This document shows positions 27,005 through 37,917 of a stretch of DNA of 64,000 nucleotides, piece after piece. This DNA is from Rhodococcus sp. 14-2470-1b (GTDB lineage Bacteria; Actinomycetota; Actinomycetes; Mycobacteriales; Mycobacteriaceae). Numbering within the stretch: position 1 is the stretch's first letter; every line of letters begins with the position of its first letter. The DNA is taken from assembly GCF_002259415.1 (NCBI RefSeq), contig NZ_NPFY01000016.1, positions 1-64,000 of the forward strand. Direction: 5' to 3'. The position numbers were made by a program, and so were the translations under genes. The notes beneath the pieces are model-generated. The model saw nothing but the letters and a program-made list of their open reading frames with translations. It did no database searches and had not been told where the DNA came from.

Positions 27005-28423
27005 GTGTCCGAACCACAAGTCAGTATCGGGGCCGGGGGGCCCTCCGATCAGCCCAAGCGCGCTTGGGCAGTGCTGAGCGTTGTTACTGGAGCACTGTTC
27101 CTCGAGGGCATCGACATTGCCATGTTGAACGTCGCAATTCCCAGCATCGCGTGGGACATCGGTCTCGCACCGGAGTCTGCGCACTGGGTCATCAGTGCGT
27201 ACGTGCTGGCCTACGCCGGGTTCATGATTCTAGGCGGCAGTGTGGCTGACGCACTGGGACGGAGTCGGGTCTTTCTTGCCGCGCTGGCGGTCTTCGCGGC
27301 CTTCTCCCTTGTCGGAGGGCTAGCCCAGGAACCTTGGATCCTGATTACGGTCAGGTTTGTCACCGGGGCTGCAGCTGGCTTCATGACGCCCGCTGGCTTC
27401 GGGTTGTTGACCACTGCGTTCCCCGTCGGTGCCGCACGGAACAAGGCGCTGGCGATTTACGGTGCCATCGGCGCATCCGGATTCTTGATGGGAGTTGTTG
27501 CGGGTGGTCTGCTTACAGAGTTGGACTGGAGGCTGGTCTTCATCGCACCAGCAACACTTGCGCTCGGGTCTTTCGTCACCGGTTTGATCTCACTCCCGAG
27601 CGACCTGGAGGGCTGGTCGACGGGCAGAGGACGATTCGACCTGACTGGAGGTCTCCTGCTCACTGGGACCCTTGTGAGCGTGGTTATGGGCGTAGTCTCT
27701 GTGGGCGACGAGATCGGTAGCCCTGTCGGTTGGTCGGCATTGGTCATTGCGGTGCTGCTCTTCGCCGCGTTCACGGTGCACCAACAACGATCCGCGAATC
27801 CCCTGATCCCTGTGGGGCTACTCGTCAGTGGGTTACTACCGTGGGTGGGTTCGATAGGCCTGCTGTTCATCGGAGCGTTCTTTGCGTGGCAGTTTGTACT
27901 GACCTTGTATCTCCAAGACCTCCTGGGGTGGAGCGCAGTACAGACAGGTATCGCCTTCGCAGCAATGGGAGTGGAGCTCCTAATCGCTCCAACGTTGACG
28001 CCCTGGCTTACGACGAGGTTCGGAAATGTCGTCGTGATGACAATCGGACTGATCGCGGTCACAATTGGGTTCGCGCTAACACTGCGATTGGACTCGAACG
28101 CGGGTTTTCTCGATCTGCTGCCTTCGTTGCTTTTGCTTGGTGTTGCCTTTGCTTTCATTTACGGTCCGCTGACAGCTTCTGCGGTGGAAGGTGTCGAGGC
28201 CCGCCATCACGGTGTCGCAGGCGGCATCGTCTATACCGGCTTTCAATTCGGCGCAGCCCTCGGCGTGTCCATTGCGACCATTGTTCTCGTTGGGAACGAG
28301 CACTTGGTGCTGGACCTGGCCGATTACAGGCGCGCGCTGATCGTGCCCGCCGTTGCCGCCGCGCTCGCCCTCGTGGTCGGTGTGATGGCGGGTGTTCGTA
28401 GCAAGCAAGAGACGCAGGCGTAG
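27005..28423 (+). CDS. MFS transporter, DHA2 (14-helix) type
   Basis: 472 residues from GTG 27005, with AGGGAG upstream. The first helices show EGIDIAMLNVAIPSIAWDIG and the motif A region VADALGRSRVFLAAL; motif C is replaced by FLMGVVAGGLLTEL. The length and helix count fit DHA2 drug:H+ antiporters of the EmrB type. It is controlled by the divergent HxlR protein and probably exports a toxic or electrophilic compound. Confidence 0.88.
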   Translation: MSEPQVSIGAGGPSDQPKRAWAVLSVVTGALFLEGIDIAMLNVAIPSIAWDIGLAPESAHWVISAYVLAYAGFMILGGSVADALGRSRVFLAALAVFAAFSLVGGLAQEPWILITVRFVTGAAAGFMTPAGFGLLTTAFPVGAARNKALAIYGAIGASGFLMGVVAGGLLTELDWRLVFIAPATLALGSFVTGLISLPSDLEGWSTGRGRFDLTGGLLLTGTLVSVVMGVVSVGDEIGSPVGWSALVIAVLLFAAFTVHQQRSANPLIPVGLLVSGLLPWVGSIGLLFIGAFFAWQFVLTLYLQDLLGWSAVQTGIAFAAMGVELLIAPTLTPWLTTRFGNVVVMTIGLIAVTIGFALTLRLDSNAGFLDLLPSLLLLGVAFAFIYGPLTASAVEGVEARHHGVAGGIVYTGFQFGAALGVSIATIVLVGNEHLVLDLADYRRALIVPAVAAALALVVGVMAGVRSKQETQA

Positions 28424-28537
28424 GACGTTTTCACCGTCGGCAGATGCTACGCAGGAAGCGCGAAATGGCCGCTGACCTTCGATCCAGCGTCATCACGAAG
28501 ACATCTTCTGTTCGATTGCCCACGGCCACAACTCGCT

Positions 28538-29407
28538 TCAGAGTGTTCGCAGATGCCTACGAGTGCGGGAGGGGCGGGTTGTGGCGAGCTGGTCGAGCGC
28601 AGACTGGGAGGCCGCGTCGACGGCACGGTACACGATAAGTCGCAGATTCGCGTCGCCGAGGGGATTGAGGACGTCGAAGCTCACGGTGATCGGCCCGACG
28701 TCCGGATGGTTCATCGGCTTGTTGCCCTCCGCTCGTACGGCGACGTCCCGCGATTGCCAGTACGCGGCGAACTCGGTACTACCGGTTTCGAGTTCCCGGA
28801 GCAGAACTACCAGTTCAGGATCACGAACGTGCTCGACCCACGCCGCCCTGAGGTCGGCGACAGCTCCGCGAATCACACTGTCGCGGTCGCCGTAAAAGTC
28901 AACGAATCGATCGTCCAGAAAGCACATTCGAAGTACGTTGCGTTCGCGAGCCGTCGTGCCGTCGAGGTCGAGAAGGAGAGTCGACATCGTGTCGTTCCAT
29001 GCCAGGATGTCCAGTCGATAGTTCAGGATCATCGCGGGCAACGGACTGACGTCGTCGAGAAGACGTGCAAGACCCTCGGGGACTGTCGGTCTCGTGCTGC
29101 GTTCCAGTTGACGATGCCCGGCCAGCGTAAGGAAGTAGCCGACTTGATCCTCGGACAGCCTCAGGGCCCTCGACAAGGACTGCACCACTTGGGCTGACGG
29201 CCGAACATCACGTGCCTGTTCCAGACGAATCAGATAGTCCACGCTCACGCCGGCGAGTGCTGCGACTTCCTCCCGCCGCAGCCCAGGCGTCCGGGAGGAT
29301 CCGAGCCGTGGCGGCAGCCCCACCATCGACGGTTGAAGCGCTTCGCGCCGCGCGCGCAGAAAGGCCGCCAACTCGTGGCGGGCGATGGGCTGCGGCGTCG
29401 AGCTCAT
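28538..29407 (-). CDS. XRE family regulator with MmyB-like ligand-binding domain
   Basis: 289 residues from ATG 29407. The N-terminal helix-turn-helix includes LGSSRTPGLRREEVAALAGVSVDYLIRLEQ. The C-terminal MmyB-like domain starts PAMILNYRLDILAWNDTM and ends NPLGDANLRLIVYRAV; it is a PAS-like fold that binds fatty-acid-like ligands in some members. It is divergent from the aldo/keto reductase and likely controls it; this pairing is common in actinobacteria. Confidence 0.9.
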   Translation of the reverse strand: MSSTPQPIARHELAAFLRARREALQPSMVGLPPRLGSSRTPGLRREEVAALAGVSVDYLIRLEQARDVRPSAQVVQSLSRALRLSEDQVGYFLTLAGHRQLERSTRPTVPEGLARLLDDVSPLPAMILNYRLDILAWNDTMSTLLLDLDGTTARERNVLRMCFLDDRFVDFYGDRDSVIRGAVADLRAAWVEHVRDPELVVLLRELETGSTEFAAYWQSRDVAVRAEGNKPMNHPDVGPITVSFDVLNPLGDANLRLIVYRAVDAASQSALDQLATTRPSRTRRHLRTL

Positions 29408-29531
29408 GTCCTCGAGGATATGCCACACCGACACTAGGCAGCCTGGTACTGATCTTCCCAGGATGTCCTGAGCCTTCACGGACCAGGCGAGCGCCGGCAT
29501 GGTCGACCACACATCGAACTGAGGAGTAACC

Positions 29532-30587
29532 GTGGCGGAATTGACCGATTATCGACTGCTGGGACGATCGGGACTGAGGGTCTCGCCGTTGTCACTGGGC
29601 GCCATGACTTTCGGCGACGCGTGGGGTTGGGGTGCGAGCAAAGACGAGGCTCGACGGATCTTCGACGCCTACCTCGATGGAGGCGGAAACATGGTGGACA
29701 CGGCCAACATCTACACCGACGGCCAGTCCGAGAGCTTCCTGGGTGAATTTGTCAGGGATCGAAGAGATTCCGTGGTGATTGCCACGAAGTACGCTGGTAC
29801 GCGGAACCCATCAGACCCCAATGCGGGAGGTGGTAACCGTAAGAGCCTCGTGACCTCGGTCGAGGCAAGTCTGCGCAACCTGAATACGGACTACATCGAT
29901 CTGTTGTACCTCCATGCGTGGGACGGGCTGACGCCCGGCGAAGAGGTCATCGCTGCGTTGGGCGAGCTGGTACGCAGCGGCAAGGTGCTCTATCTCGGCA
30001 TCTCCGACGCGCCGGCTTGGGAGATTTCACGCATGCAGACGATCGCCGAACTCCGGGGATGGCCGACCCTCTCCGCACTTCAGGTCGAGTACAGCCTCAT
30101 CGAGCGAACCACGGAGCGTGACCTCCTACCGATGGCGAGCGGATCAGGACTCGGAATTGTTCCCTGGTCACCGCTGGGTGGGGGAGTGCTGACGGGCAAG
30201 TACACACCCGCTGACCTTCCTGAAGATGTGACGGCTACGCCGCGCAGTCGAAGTGATCACGCCGCGGCCGGCAACAGCTTGACCACTCGCGGACTCGAGG
30301 TCGCAAACGTCGTAGTCGACGTTGCGCAGCAATTGGGAGTCACCCCGGCTCAGGTCGCCATTGCGTGGACTCTCCACAACCCAGTGGTGACGAGCACTCT
30401 TGTGGGTGCGCGAACCGCAGAGCAGTTACAGAGCAACCTGGCTGCGCTGGACGTGGAACTTTCCGATCAGCATCTGACCCAGCTCGACGACGTCAGCGCG
30501 CCCGATCTGGGCTTTCCCCACGAGTTCCTGGCGCGTCCCATGGTGCAGGGCGTCATTCATGGGCACACGCGAACCCGCCGGCGGTGA
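29532..30587 (+). CDS. Aldo/keto reductase
   Basis: 351 residues from GTG 29532 after AGGAG. The catalytic tetrad is intact: Asp56, Tyr61, Lys86 and His128. The NADPH-binding C-terminal region has PLGGGVLTGKY and TSTLVGARTAEQLQSNL. It reduces aldehydes or ketones with NADPH; the substrate is unknown. It is divergent from the XRE/MmyB regulator. Confidence 0.92.
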   Translation: MAELTDYRLLGRSGLRVSPLSLGAMTFGDAWGWGASKDEARRIFDAYLDGGGNMVDTANIYTDGQSESFLGEFVRDRRDSVVIATKYAGTRNPSDPNAGGGNRKSLVTSVEASLRNLNTDYIDLLYLHAWDGLTPGEEVIAALGELVRSGKVLYLGISDAPAWEISRMQTIAELRGWPTLSALQVEYSLIERTTERDLLPMASGSGLGIVPWSPLGGGVLTGKYTPADLPEDVTATPRSRSDHAAAGNSLTTRGLEVANVVVDVAQQLGVTPAQVAIAWTLHNPVVTSTLVGARTAEQLQSNLAALDVELSDQHLTQLDDVSAPDLGFPHEFLARPMVQGVIHGHTRTRRR

Positions 30588-30629
30588 TGAGCTTGCGTTC
30601 GAGCGCGCTCGAAGTCATAGCGTCGCGGC

Positions 30630-31490
30630 ATGACGAAGAGAAGCTGGATCATCACGGGGGCGTCGTCGGGTTTGGGACGAGCACTCGCAGAAGAGGCTTT
30701 GGCAGCCGGTGACACGGTTGTGGGGGCTGTCCGTCGACCGAGCAGGCTGGACGACATGGTGCGTCGATACCCGAATACTTTGATGGCGGTCGAGTTCGAC
30801 GTACGCAACACCGCAGCGGCACCACAGCTGATTGCGGCCGCGGCGGAGCGATTCGGAGCGGTCGATGTGCTGGTCAACAACGGTGGGGTCGGGCAGATCG
30901 GCGCTGCTGAGGAGGTGACCGATTCCCAGCTGCGCGACATGCTCGACCAGCATCTGTTCGGCCCCGCGGCCCTCACGCGTGCTGTGTTGCCTGGAATGAG
31001 GCGGCGGCGAACCGGATCGATCGTGCAGGTCAGCAGTCAGGGCGGCCGAGTGTCGTTCCCCGGAGCGGGCTCGTACTCGGCCGGGAAGTTCGCCTTGGAA
31101 GGGTGGTCGGAAGCCCTAGCCGGCGAGGTCGAACAGTTCGGTGTTCGAGTCCTCATCGTCGAACCGAGCAGGTTCCGCACCGGGTTCAACGAAGCTGGCG
31201 TCCTCAACCTCGTCGACCCCAGCGACGTCTACGACGGACTGCTCAGCGCGGTCCGCGCGGACATGCTGGCCGTCGACGGGAAGCAGGAAGGCGATCCGAC
31301 GCGGGCGGCCCGGATCATCATCGAACTTCTGAACGGAGAATCCGCCCCGCTACGAATCCCGTTGGGAAGAGAAGCGGTTCGGCGATTGTCGGACGGCTAC
31401 AGGTGGAACCTCGACGAGGTCGAGCGCCTCGCGGAGATATCGGCCAGTGCAGATTATCCGGGGGTTGCCGAGTCCGTCCGTCCAGTCTGA
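30630..31490 (+). CDS. Short-chain dehydrogenase/reductase (classical SDR)
   Basis: 286 residues with the cofactor motif TGASSGLGRAL, NNGG, the active-site SSQGGR region and YSAGK (Tyr-x-x-x-Lys). It is an NAD(P)-dependent oxidoreductase of unknown substrate. It lies 42 bp after the aldo/keto reductase and 27 bp before the MerR gene, so the three may be co-transcribed. Confidence 0.9.
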   Translation: MTKRSWIITGASSGLGRALAEEALAAGDTVVGAVRRPSRLDDMVRRYPNTLMAVEFDVRNTAAAPQLIAAAAERFGAVDVLVNNGGVGQIGAAEEVTDSQLRDMLDQHLFGPAALTRAVLPGMRRRRTGSIVQVSSQGGRVSFPGAGSYSAGKFALEGWSEALAGEVEQFGVRVLIVEPSRFRTGFNEAGVLNLVDPSDVYDGLLSAVRADMLAVDGKQEGDPTRAARIIIELLNGESAPLRIPLGREAVRRLSDGYRWNLDEVERLAEISASADYPGVAESVRPV

Positions 31491-31517
31491 ACCGCTGGCC
31501 AGGACTATCGTGACGCC

Positions 31518-31985
31518 ATGGCGACCGTTGATCTGATGGACAAGGCTCTTGCTGCGCTGGCCCAAGCGGATGTATCGATGACGATCGACATCGTCCACGG
31601 ACTGATCGAACCCGGTGAAGTAACCGAGCCGATCGGGATTTCCGAGGTCGCGCAGCTCTTGGGTGTGTCGGCGCACACCCTCCGGTACTACGAACGGTGC
31701 GGGTTGATCGAGGTCGAACGAGACGCGCACGACCACCGCCTGTACGACGCCGCCGCGGTGCGCCGCTTGGTCTTTCTCACTCGAATGCGTCTGTCCGGCA
31801 TGCCGATGCGTGATCTGCAGCACTACGTGGAGCTGGTCGATCAGGGGGACGATACCGTCCCGGAACGCCTGGACATACTCGTCGAACATCGGGACACAAT
31901 TCGCAGACAAATTCTCGAGCTGCAATTGTCCTTGGTAGCAACCGAATACAAGATTGCAACCTACGGCGGTGCGGCCGGCGAGTAG
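31518..31985 (+). CDS. MerR family transcriptional regulator
   Basis: 155 residues. The winged helix-turn-helix is ISEVAQLLGVSAHTLRYYERCGLIEVERDAHDHRLY, followed by the long dimerisation helix to about residue 140. There is no cysteine cluster typical of metal-sensing members, so it fits the carbonyl/aldehyde-responsive type often linked with an SDR or aldo/keto reductase. It probably controls the preceding oxidoreductase genes. Confidence 0.9.
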   Translation: MATVDLMDKALAALAQADVSMTIDIVHGLIEPGEVTEPIGISEVAQLLGVSAHTLRYYERCGLIEVERDAHDHRLYDAAAVRRLVFLTRMRLSGMPMRDLQHYVELVDQGDDTVPERLDILVEHRDTIRRQILELQLSLVATEYKIATYGGAAGE

Positions 31986-31998
31986 GTCTTGCGCCCCG

Positions 31999-33339
<1,341 letters not shown>

Positions 33340-33380
33340 TCACGCACAGACTAAGCCACGCGGTGCCGATCCGTCCGCCC

Positions 33381-33442
33381 ATGACAAACGTCATCTCGAT
33401 TACCTGACGATGTCAGTCGAGCTCATGATTCTGCGCACTGTT
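33381..33442 (+). promoter_or_regulatory. Upstream element shared with the paralogous gene at 5689
   Basis: ATGAC-AAAC-GTCAT (33381-33394) begins 135 nt before the start codon of the second small secreted protein gene, and GCGCACTGTT (33433-33442) begins 52 nt after the palindrome starts, exactly as at 5553-5614. An extra short repeat TGACGATGTCA lies between them. It also overlaps the upstream side of the divergent decarboxylase gene. Confidence 0.6.
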
Positions 33443-33515
33443 GCCGGGCAATTGTCGACGACAAGATGGAAAGTGACCGAAAACCAAGCTGCAGAACGGG
33501 ATAGAAGGAGACGTC

Positions 33516-33800
33516 ATGAAGAAGCTCGCCATCCGCACCGCAACCGTCGCCGCTTTGATCGGAGGGCTCGGGGCCGCGGGCTCAGCAGTCGCCACGGCCG
33601 ATACTGTGACCGACCTCGTCCCGGCCATGAACGGCGGCGCTCACTGTCTGGTCGTCCAGGAAGACGGGACCGAGCAGTTGCTGTACAGCAGCTTCCGCTG
33701 CGACGAAGTACAGGCCGACATCGACGACAAGGCCCGCCAGGACGAGCGTCGCGAAGAGCGCAAGGAAGAACGACGCGAAGAGCTCCTTCGAGACGGCTGA
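33516..33800 (+). CDS. Small secreted protein with charged Arg/Glu C-terminus (paralog 2)
   Basis: 94 residues from ATG 33516, with AGAAGGAG upstream. The signal peptide (MKKLAIRTATVAALIGGLGA...) ends VATA before DTVTDL. The mature part has two cysteines (GAHC and FRC) and a charged tail ERREERKEERREELLRDG. It aligns with the protein at 5689 over the whole mature length. No known family. The upstream region is conserved with that paralog; the neighbours differ (here the decarboxylase and an S9 peptidase). Confidence 0.75.
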   Translation: MKKLAIRTATVAALIGGLGAAGSAVATADTVTDLVPAMNGGAHCLVVQEDGTEQLLYSSFRCDEVQADIDDKARQDERREERKEERREELLRDG

Positions 33801-33833
33801 TCGCACGGAAAATGCATGGACGAAAGGATCAAG

Positions 33834-35720
33834 ATGGCTCTGCCCGAACTTATTTCGATCGAACAGTTCGTCAGTCCGCCCGAGCGGACCGGCGCGTCGA
33901 TTTCACCGGACGGCACACGTATCGCCTACTTGGCGCCATGGAGGAACCGGTCCAACGTGTGGATCCAGAACATCGACTCCGATGACGAACCGCGCTGCGT
34001 CACAGCCGACGACACGCGAACGGTGCAACGGTATTCCTGGACCGACGATCCAAGATATTTGGTGTACCAGCAGGACGACGGTGGCGACGAGAACTGGCAT
34101 GTCTTCCGCATCGATCTCGATGATCCGTCGGCCGACGCGGTGAACCTGACCCCGTATCCCGGAGCGATGGTAATGGGATTCGAGAAGGTAAATGCTCGGC
34201 CGGGGAAGTTCACGTTACAGCTCAACGCGAGGACGCCCAGTGAGTTCGATCTCCATGAACTCGACATCGTCACAGGTGAACTCACGATGCTGGTGCAGAA
34301 CCCGGGCAACGTCTCGGGTTGGCTGTACGCAGGCGACGGTCGACTCTTCGCGCGTTCCGTCACCGACAGGGGAGAACTTGTTCTGTCGCGCCTCGACAAC
34401 GAGACCGGGGAGCTGCATACGATCAGAACGTTCGGCGGAGAGGGCTACCCGATCGACATCTATCCGTTCGAGCTCACTCCCGATGCATCCGGTGTGTGGA
34501 TCGGGTCCAACGACGGGACCGACCGGACCAGAATCGTCCGCATCGATCTGGAGACAGGTGAACAGAGCGAAGTCGACGACCACCCGACCTTGGACGTCGA
34601 CACCCGACACGCGGCATTCCCGACGTGGCCGCCTGCTCTGATCAGAGCGCGTGGAACCACACAGCTGCTCGGCGTGCGCTATCTCGGCCACAAGCAGGTC
34701 ATCCAGACCGTGGACGATCAGTTCGCCGACGTGTTGACCAACCTGGAAGAACTGTCCGACGGAACGGTCGCCGGCCTGTCCTCGGACTGTGAGGGCAGAC
34801 GCTGGGTGGTGACGTTCACCCATGACCGCGATCCAGGAGTCACATGGTTGTACGACCACTCGACCGGTTCGGCCGAGATGCTGTTTCGACGCTCGACCGA
34901 CATCGATCCCGACGACATGGCACCGATGCTGCCCGTCACGATCACCGCGCGCGACGGATTGGAACTACCCTCCTACCTGACGTTGCCCATCGGTATCGAG
35001 CCGACCGGGCTACCCCTGGTGTTGGTCGTCCACGGAGGGCCGTGGACCCGCGACGCATGGGGATTCGATCCGACCGTTCAGGTGCTCGCCAATCGTGGAT
35101 ATGCAGTGTTGCAGGTGAACTTTCGTGGATCGGCAGGCTTCGGCAAGGCTCATATGCGTGCCGCGATCGGTGAGTTCGCAGGCAAGATGCACGACGATCT
35201 GATCGACGCGGTCGACTGGGCCGTCGATCGAGGTTACGCAGATGCGGGTCGAGTTGCGATCTTCGGTGGCTCCTACGGCGGATACGCGACATTGGTCGGT
35301 GTCACGTTCACCCCGGACACGTTCGCCGCAGCCGTCGAGTACGTGGGTATTTCCGACCTGACGAACTTCATGCAGTCGCTGCCCGAGCACGCCAAACCAA
35401 GCCTGGTCAACAATTGGTACTCCTACGTCGGTGACCCCAACGACCCGGATCAGGCAGCCGATGCTCTCGCTCGATCCCCGATCACGCACGTCGACAAGAT
35501 CCGAACGCCATTGATGGTCGTGCAGGGGGCCAACGATGTTCGCGTGGTCAAGGCGGAATCGGACAACATGGTGGACGCTCTCCGGGCCCGAGGAGTGGAC
35601 GTCGACTACATCGTCTTCGAGGACGAGGGGCACATCTTCGCCAACCCCGAGAACCTGATCACCATGTTCAAGGCCGCGGACGCCTTCCTGGCCGAACACC
35701 TCGGCGGGCGATCAGGCTAG
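33834..35720 (+). CDS. S9 family (prolyl oligopeptidase-like) serine peptidase
   Basis: 628 residues from ATG 33834. An N-terminal beta-propeller region (to about residue 360) is followed by an alpha/beta-hydrolase domain with Ser480 in GGSYGG, Asp568 in QGANDVRV and His600 in EDEGHIF, the complete triad. There is no signal peptide, so it acts in the cytoplasm, cleaving oligopeptides. It follows the small secreted gene closely; a link is not obvious. Confidence 0.92.
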   Translation: MALPELISIEQFVSPPERTGASISPDGTRIAYLAPWRNRSNVWIQNIDSDDEPRCVTADDTRTVQRYSWTDDPRYLVYQQDDGGDENWHVFRIDLDDPSADAVNLTPYPGAMVMGFEKVNARPGKFTLQLNARTPSEFDLHELDIVTGELTMLVQNPGNVSGWLYAGDGRLFARSVTDRGELVLSRLDNETGELHTIRTFGGEGYPIDIYPFELTPDASGVWIGSNDGTDRTRIVRIDLETGEQSEVDDHPTLDVDTRHAAFPTWPPALIRARGTTQLLGVRYLGHKQVIQTVDDQFADVLTNLEELSDGTVAGLSSDCEGRRWVVTFTHDRDPGVTWLYDHSTGSAEMLFRRSTDIDPDDMAPMLPVTITARDGLELPSYLTLPIGIEPTGLPLVLVVHGGPWTRDAWGFDPTVQVLANRGYAVLQVNFRGSAGFGKAHMRAAIGEFAGKMHDDLIDAVDWAVDRGYADAGRVAIFGGSYGGYATLVGVTFTPDTFAAAVEYVGISDLTNFMQSLPEHAKPSLVNNWYSYVGDPNDPDQAADALARSPITHVDKIRTPLMVVQGANDVRVVKAESDNMVDALRARGVDVDYIVFEDEGHIFANPENLITMFKAADAFLAEHLGGRSG

Positions 35721-35738
35721 TGCGACTGAGCAATTCGC

Positions 35739-36626
35739 TCATCGCACGGCGTCGACGAGGGCTCGAACGGCCGGGCTGGAATCTGCGCTACGGCGCCAGA
35801 CGGCGTGCAGTTCACGCGTTGGTGGGCGACGCAGTTCGAGTGCTACCAGGTGTTCGCCCAAAGGTGGGCGCGCGAGTCGGGGGATGAGTGCGACGGCGTT
35901 CGTCGATGCCACCAAGGCGAGTTGGCTGGAGAAGTCGTCGACCAGGTGCCGGACGTCGGGACTGTCCGGCAGGTCGGCGACGACGCGTCGAAACCATTGG
36001 TGGCACACGGTTCCGGGTGGACTCGTCACCCAGGTGAGACCGGTCAGTGCGGAGGTGGGCAACGGGTGAACTTCGCGGGCGAGCAGGTGATCTCGATGTA
36101 CGACGATGTCGCCGATGTCGGTGTGCAACGACTGCCGGTTCAGCGACGGCGGTATGGGGGCGATGAGTCCGTCTGCGTCGTGGACGAGGGCGACGTCGGC
36201 GGTACCCGAATCGACGCTGTGAATCGCCCGGTCGGGATCTTGTTCGGTGATCTGCAGGGTCAGCTGTGGGCATGCCGCGCCGAGTGCGCGCATCGCCGGA
36301 GCAAGCACACCGCGAATGGCGGTGGAGAAGGCTGCGACCCGCAGAGTGCCGCGCGGTGCACCGTCGGCCACGGAACGAGCGGCTTCGGCGCATCGTTCGA
36401 GTGCATCGAAGACGTCGGGAGAGGAGTCGACGAGTGCCTGGCCTGCCGGCGTCAGCACGACACCGCGCCCTGCCTGGGCGAGAACGCGAAGACCCAATTG
36501 GCGTTCGAGTCGTTTGATCTGCTGTGAGACGGCAGAGGCCGTGAAGCCGAGTTCGTCGGCGGCCTTTGCCAGGGTGCCGAGGGTGGCCACCGACTTCAGG
36601 GCATGTAGCGATGCGACGTCGACCAT
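35739..36626 (-). CDS. LysR family transcriptional regulator
   Basis: 295 residues from ATG 36626. The N-terminal winged helix covers LHALKSVATLGTLAKAADELGFTASAVSQQIKRLERQLGLRVLAQ, followed by the periplasmic-binding-protein-like ligand domain. It is divergent from the DapA-like gene and probably activates it. It is also convergent with the S9 peptidase gene. Confidence 0.92.
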   Translation of the reverse strand: MVDVASLHALKSVATLGTLAKAADELGFTASAVSQQIKRLERQLGLRVLAQAGRGVVLTPAGQALVDSSPDVFDALERCAEAARSVADGAPRGTLRVAAFSTAIRGVLAPAMRALGAACPQLTLQITEQDPDRAIHSVDSGTADVALVHDADGLIAPIPPSLNRQSLHTDIGDIVVHRDHLLAREVHPLPTSALTGLTWVTSPPGTVCHQWFRRVVADLPDSPDVRHLVDDFSSQLALVASTNAVALIPRLARPPLGEHLVALELRRPPTRELHAVWRRSADSSPAVRALVDAVR

Positions 36627-36629
36627 GAA

Positions 36630-36663
36630 GCGATGCTACTCATTATCCGCGAAAAACCATCGC
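36630..36663. promoter_or_regulatory. Inverted repeat between LysR and DapA-like genes
   Basis: GCGATG (36630-36635) and CATCGC (36658-36663) are perfect inverted half-sites 22 nt apart in the 73-bp divergent region; the spacing is longer than the usual LysR T-N11-A box, so support is modest. Confidence 0.35.
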
Positions 36664-36699
36664 TGGACCGAAGGCTTACTGCGTCGCACACTTCTGTGC

Positions 36700-37581
36700 A
36701 TGACCACCGAACAACTCTTCGGCACCAACTGCGTCGCCATGGTGACGCCGATGACCAGCGATGGACAGCTCGACGATAATTCCCTCGGCAGGCTCGTCGA
36801 CCATCTCGTCGCTACGGGGTGCGACGGAATCGTCGTCGCAGGCACGGCGGGGGAGGCGCCCACTCTGACCGACGCCGAGACGGAGAAACTCGTCGCCGCG
36901 GTGGTGTCGCGAGTCGACGGTCGAGCCACGGTGACGGCCGGTGTCGGAACCTATGACACCGCGACGAGCATCGAAAGGGCTCGTCGCGCGGAAGCGGCGG
37001 GTGCCGACGGGTTGCTCGTCGTCTGTCCCTACTACTCGCGGCCGACGCAGGCGGGCATCCTCGCGCACTGTGCTGCCGTCGCCGACGCGACCGATCTGCC
37101 GGTGATGCTGTACGACGTGCCCGCGCGGTCCGGCACGGCGTTCACGCCCGAATCGCTGACCTTGCTGGCCGAGCATCCGCGAATCAGAGCCGTCAAGGAC
37201 GCCAAAGGGGACCTGTACGAGGCCTCGACGGTGATGTCTCGTACATCGCTCGCCTACTACTGCGGAATCGACGAGCTCAACCTGGCGTACTTGGCAGTCG
37301 GCGCAACCGGACTCGTCAGTGTTGTGGGCAATCTCGTCGCCGATCGGAACGCGGCCCTCGCGGATGCGGTGCGGCGAGGTGACCTCGTCTCCGCTCGTCG
37401 AATCCAGGTCGAACTGCTCCCGCTTACCGACGCCGTCATGCGTACCTCCCAGGGCGCGATCATGGCGAAGGCCGCGCTGGCGGAAATCGGCGTCATAGAC
37501 ACTGCGGCAGTGCGGCTTCCGCTGCTCGAATCACCTCCGGAGGACCTTCTTCGCCTCGCAGTCGCGACAAGCAATCGCTGA
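36700..37581 (+). CDS. DapA-like aldolase (dihydrodipicolinate synthase family)
   Basis: 293 residues from ATG 36700. The Schiff-base Lys166 is in IRAVKDAKGD and the conserved Tyr138 in LPVMLYDVPARSG; the GTAGEAP (48-54) substitutes for the usual GTTGES. The fold is a TIM barrel that condenses pyruvate with an aldehyde. Whether this is the true lysine-pathway DapA or a catabolic aldolase is unclear; divergent LysR control and the lack of dapB favour a specialised or catabolic role. Confidence 0.85.
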   Translation: MTTEQLFGTNCVAMVTPMTSDGQLDDNSLGRLVDHLVATGCDGIVVAGTAGEAPTLTDAETEKLVAAVVSRVDGRATVTAGVGTYDTATSIERARRAEAAGADGLLVVCPYYSRPTQAGILAHCAAVADATDLPVMLYDVPARSGTAFTPESLTLLAEHPRIRAVKDAKGDLYEASTVMSRTSLAYYCGIDELNLAYLAVGATGLVSVVGNLVADRNAALADAVRRGDLVSARRIQVELLPLTDAVMRTSQGAIMAKAALAEIGVIDTAAVRLPLLESPPEDLLRLAVATSNR

Positions 37582-37589
37582 GAAGCGTT

Positions 37590-37784
37590 CTATTGCTTTC
37601 TGAGCCTTGTCAACTGGACAGCGCTGCCGATTGCCACGATGGGCCAACATACGATGGCGATCCATTCGCTGGTGGACCGTTCGCCGTGGGTGATGTCGTA
37701 GATCGCCAGTACGGTCAGTGCGATACCGATGACGAGAGTGATCCAGTTGAGCCGCATGCGCGTTGCCGTCGACGTGGTGGTCAT
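37590..37784 (-). CDS. Small membrane protein, 64 residues
   Basis: From ATG 37784 (a longer frame extends upstream to 37907). Two helices: WITLVIGIALTVLAIYDI and WIAIVCWPIVAIGSAVQL. It ends convergently 9 bp from the DapA-like gene. No family. Confidence 0.6.
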   Translation of the reverse strand: MTTTSTATRMRLNWITLVIGIALTVLAIYDITHGERSTSEWIAIVCWPIVAIGSAVQLTRLRKQ

Positions 37785-37917
37785 GGAAGGAATGTACGAC
37801 GGGACGGCGGGTTCGACTCCCGAATTGTCCAGATGAGCGTGCCGGTGCGGTACGCCGACGGCGCATGGCGTCAGGTCCGGGTTAGTGTGACCGTGAGACT
37901 CGGACAAAGGGTGTGGG

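Noticed and set aside
36700..37581. Housekeeping lysine-pathway DapA
   Set aside because: GTAGEAP in place of the usual GTTGES, divergent LysR control and absence of other lysine genes make this doubtful, so no gene symbol is given.
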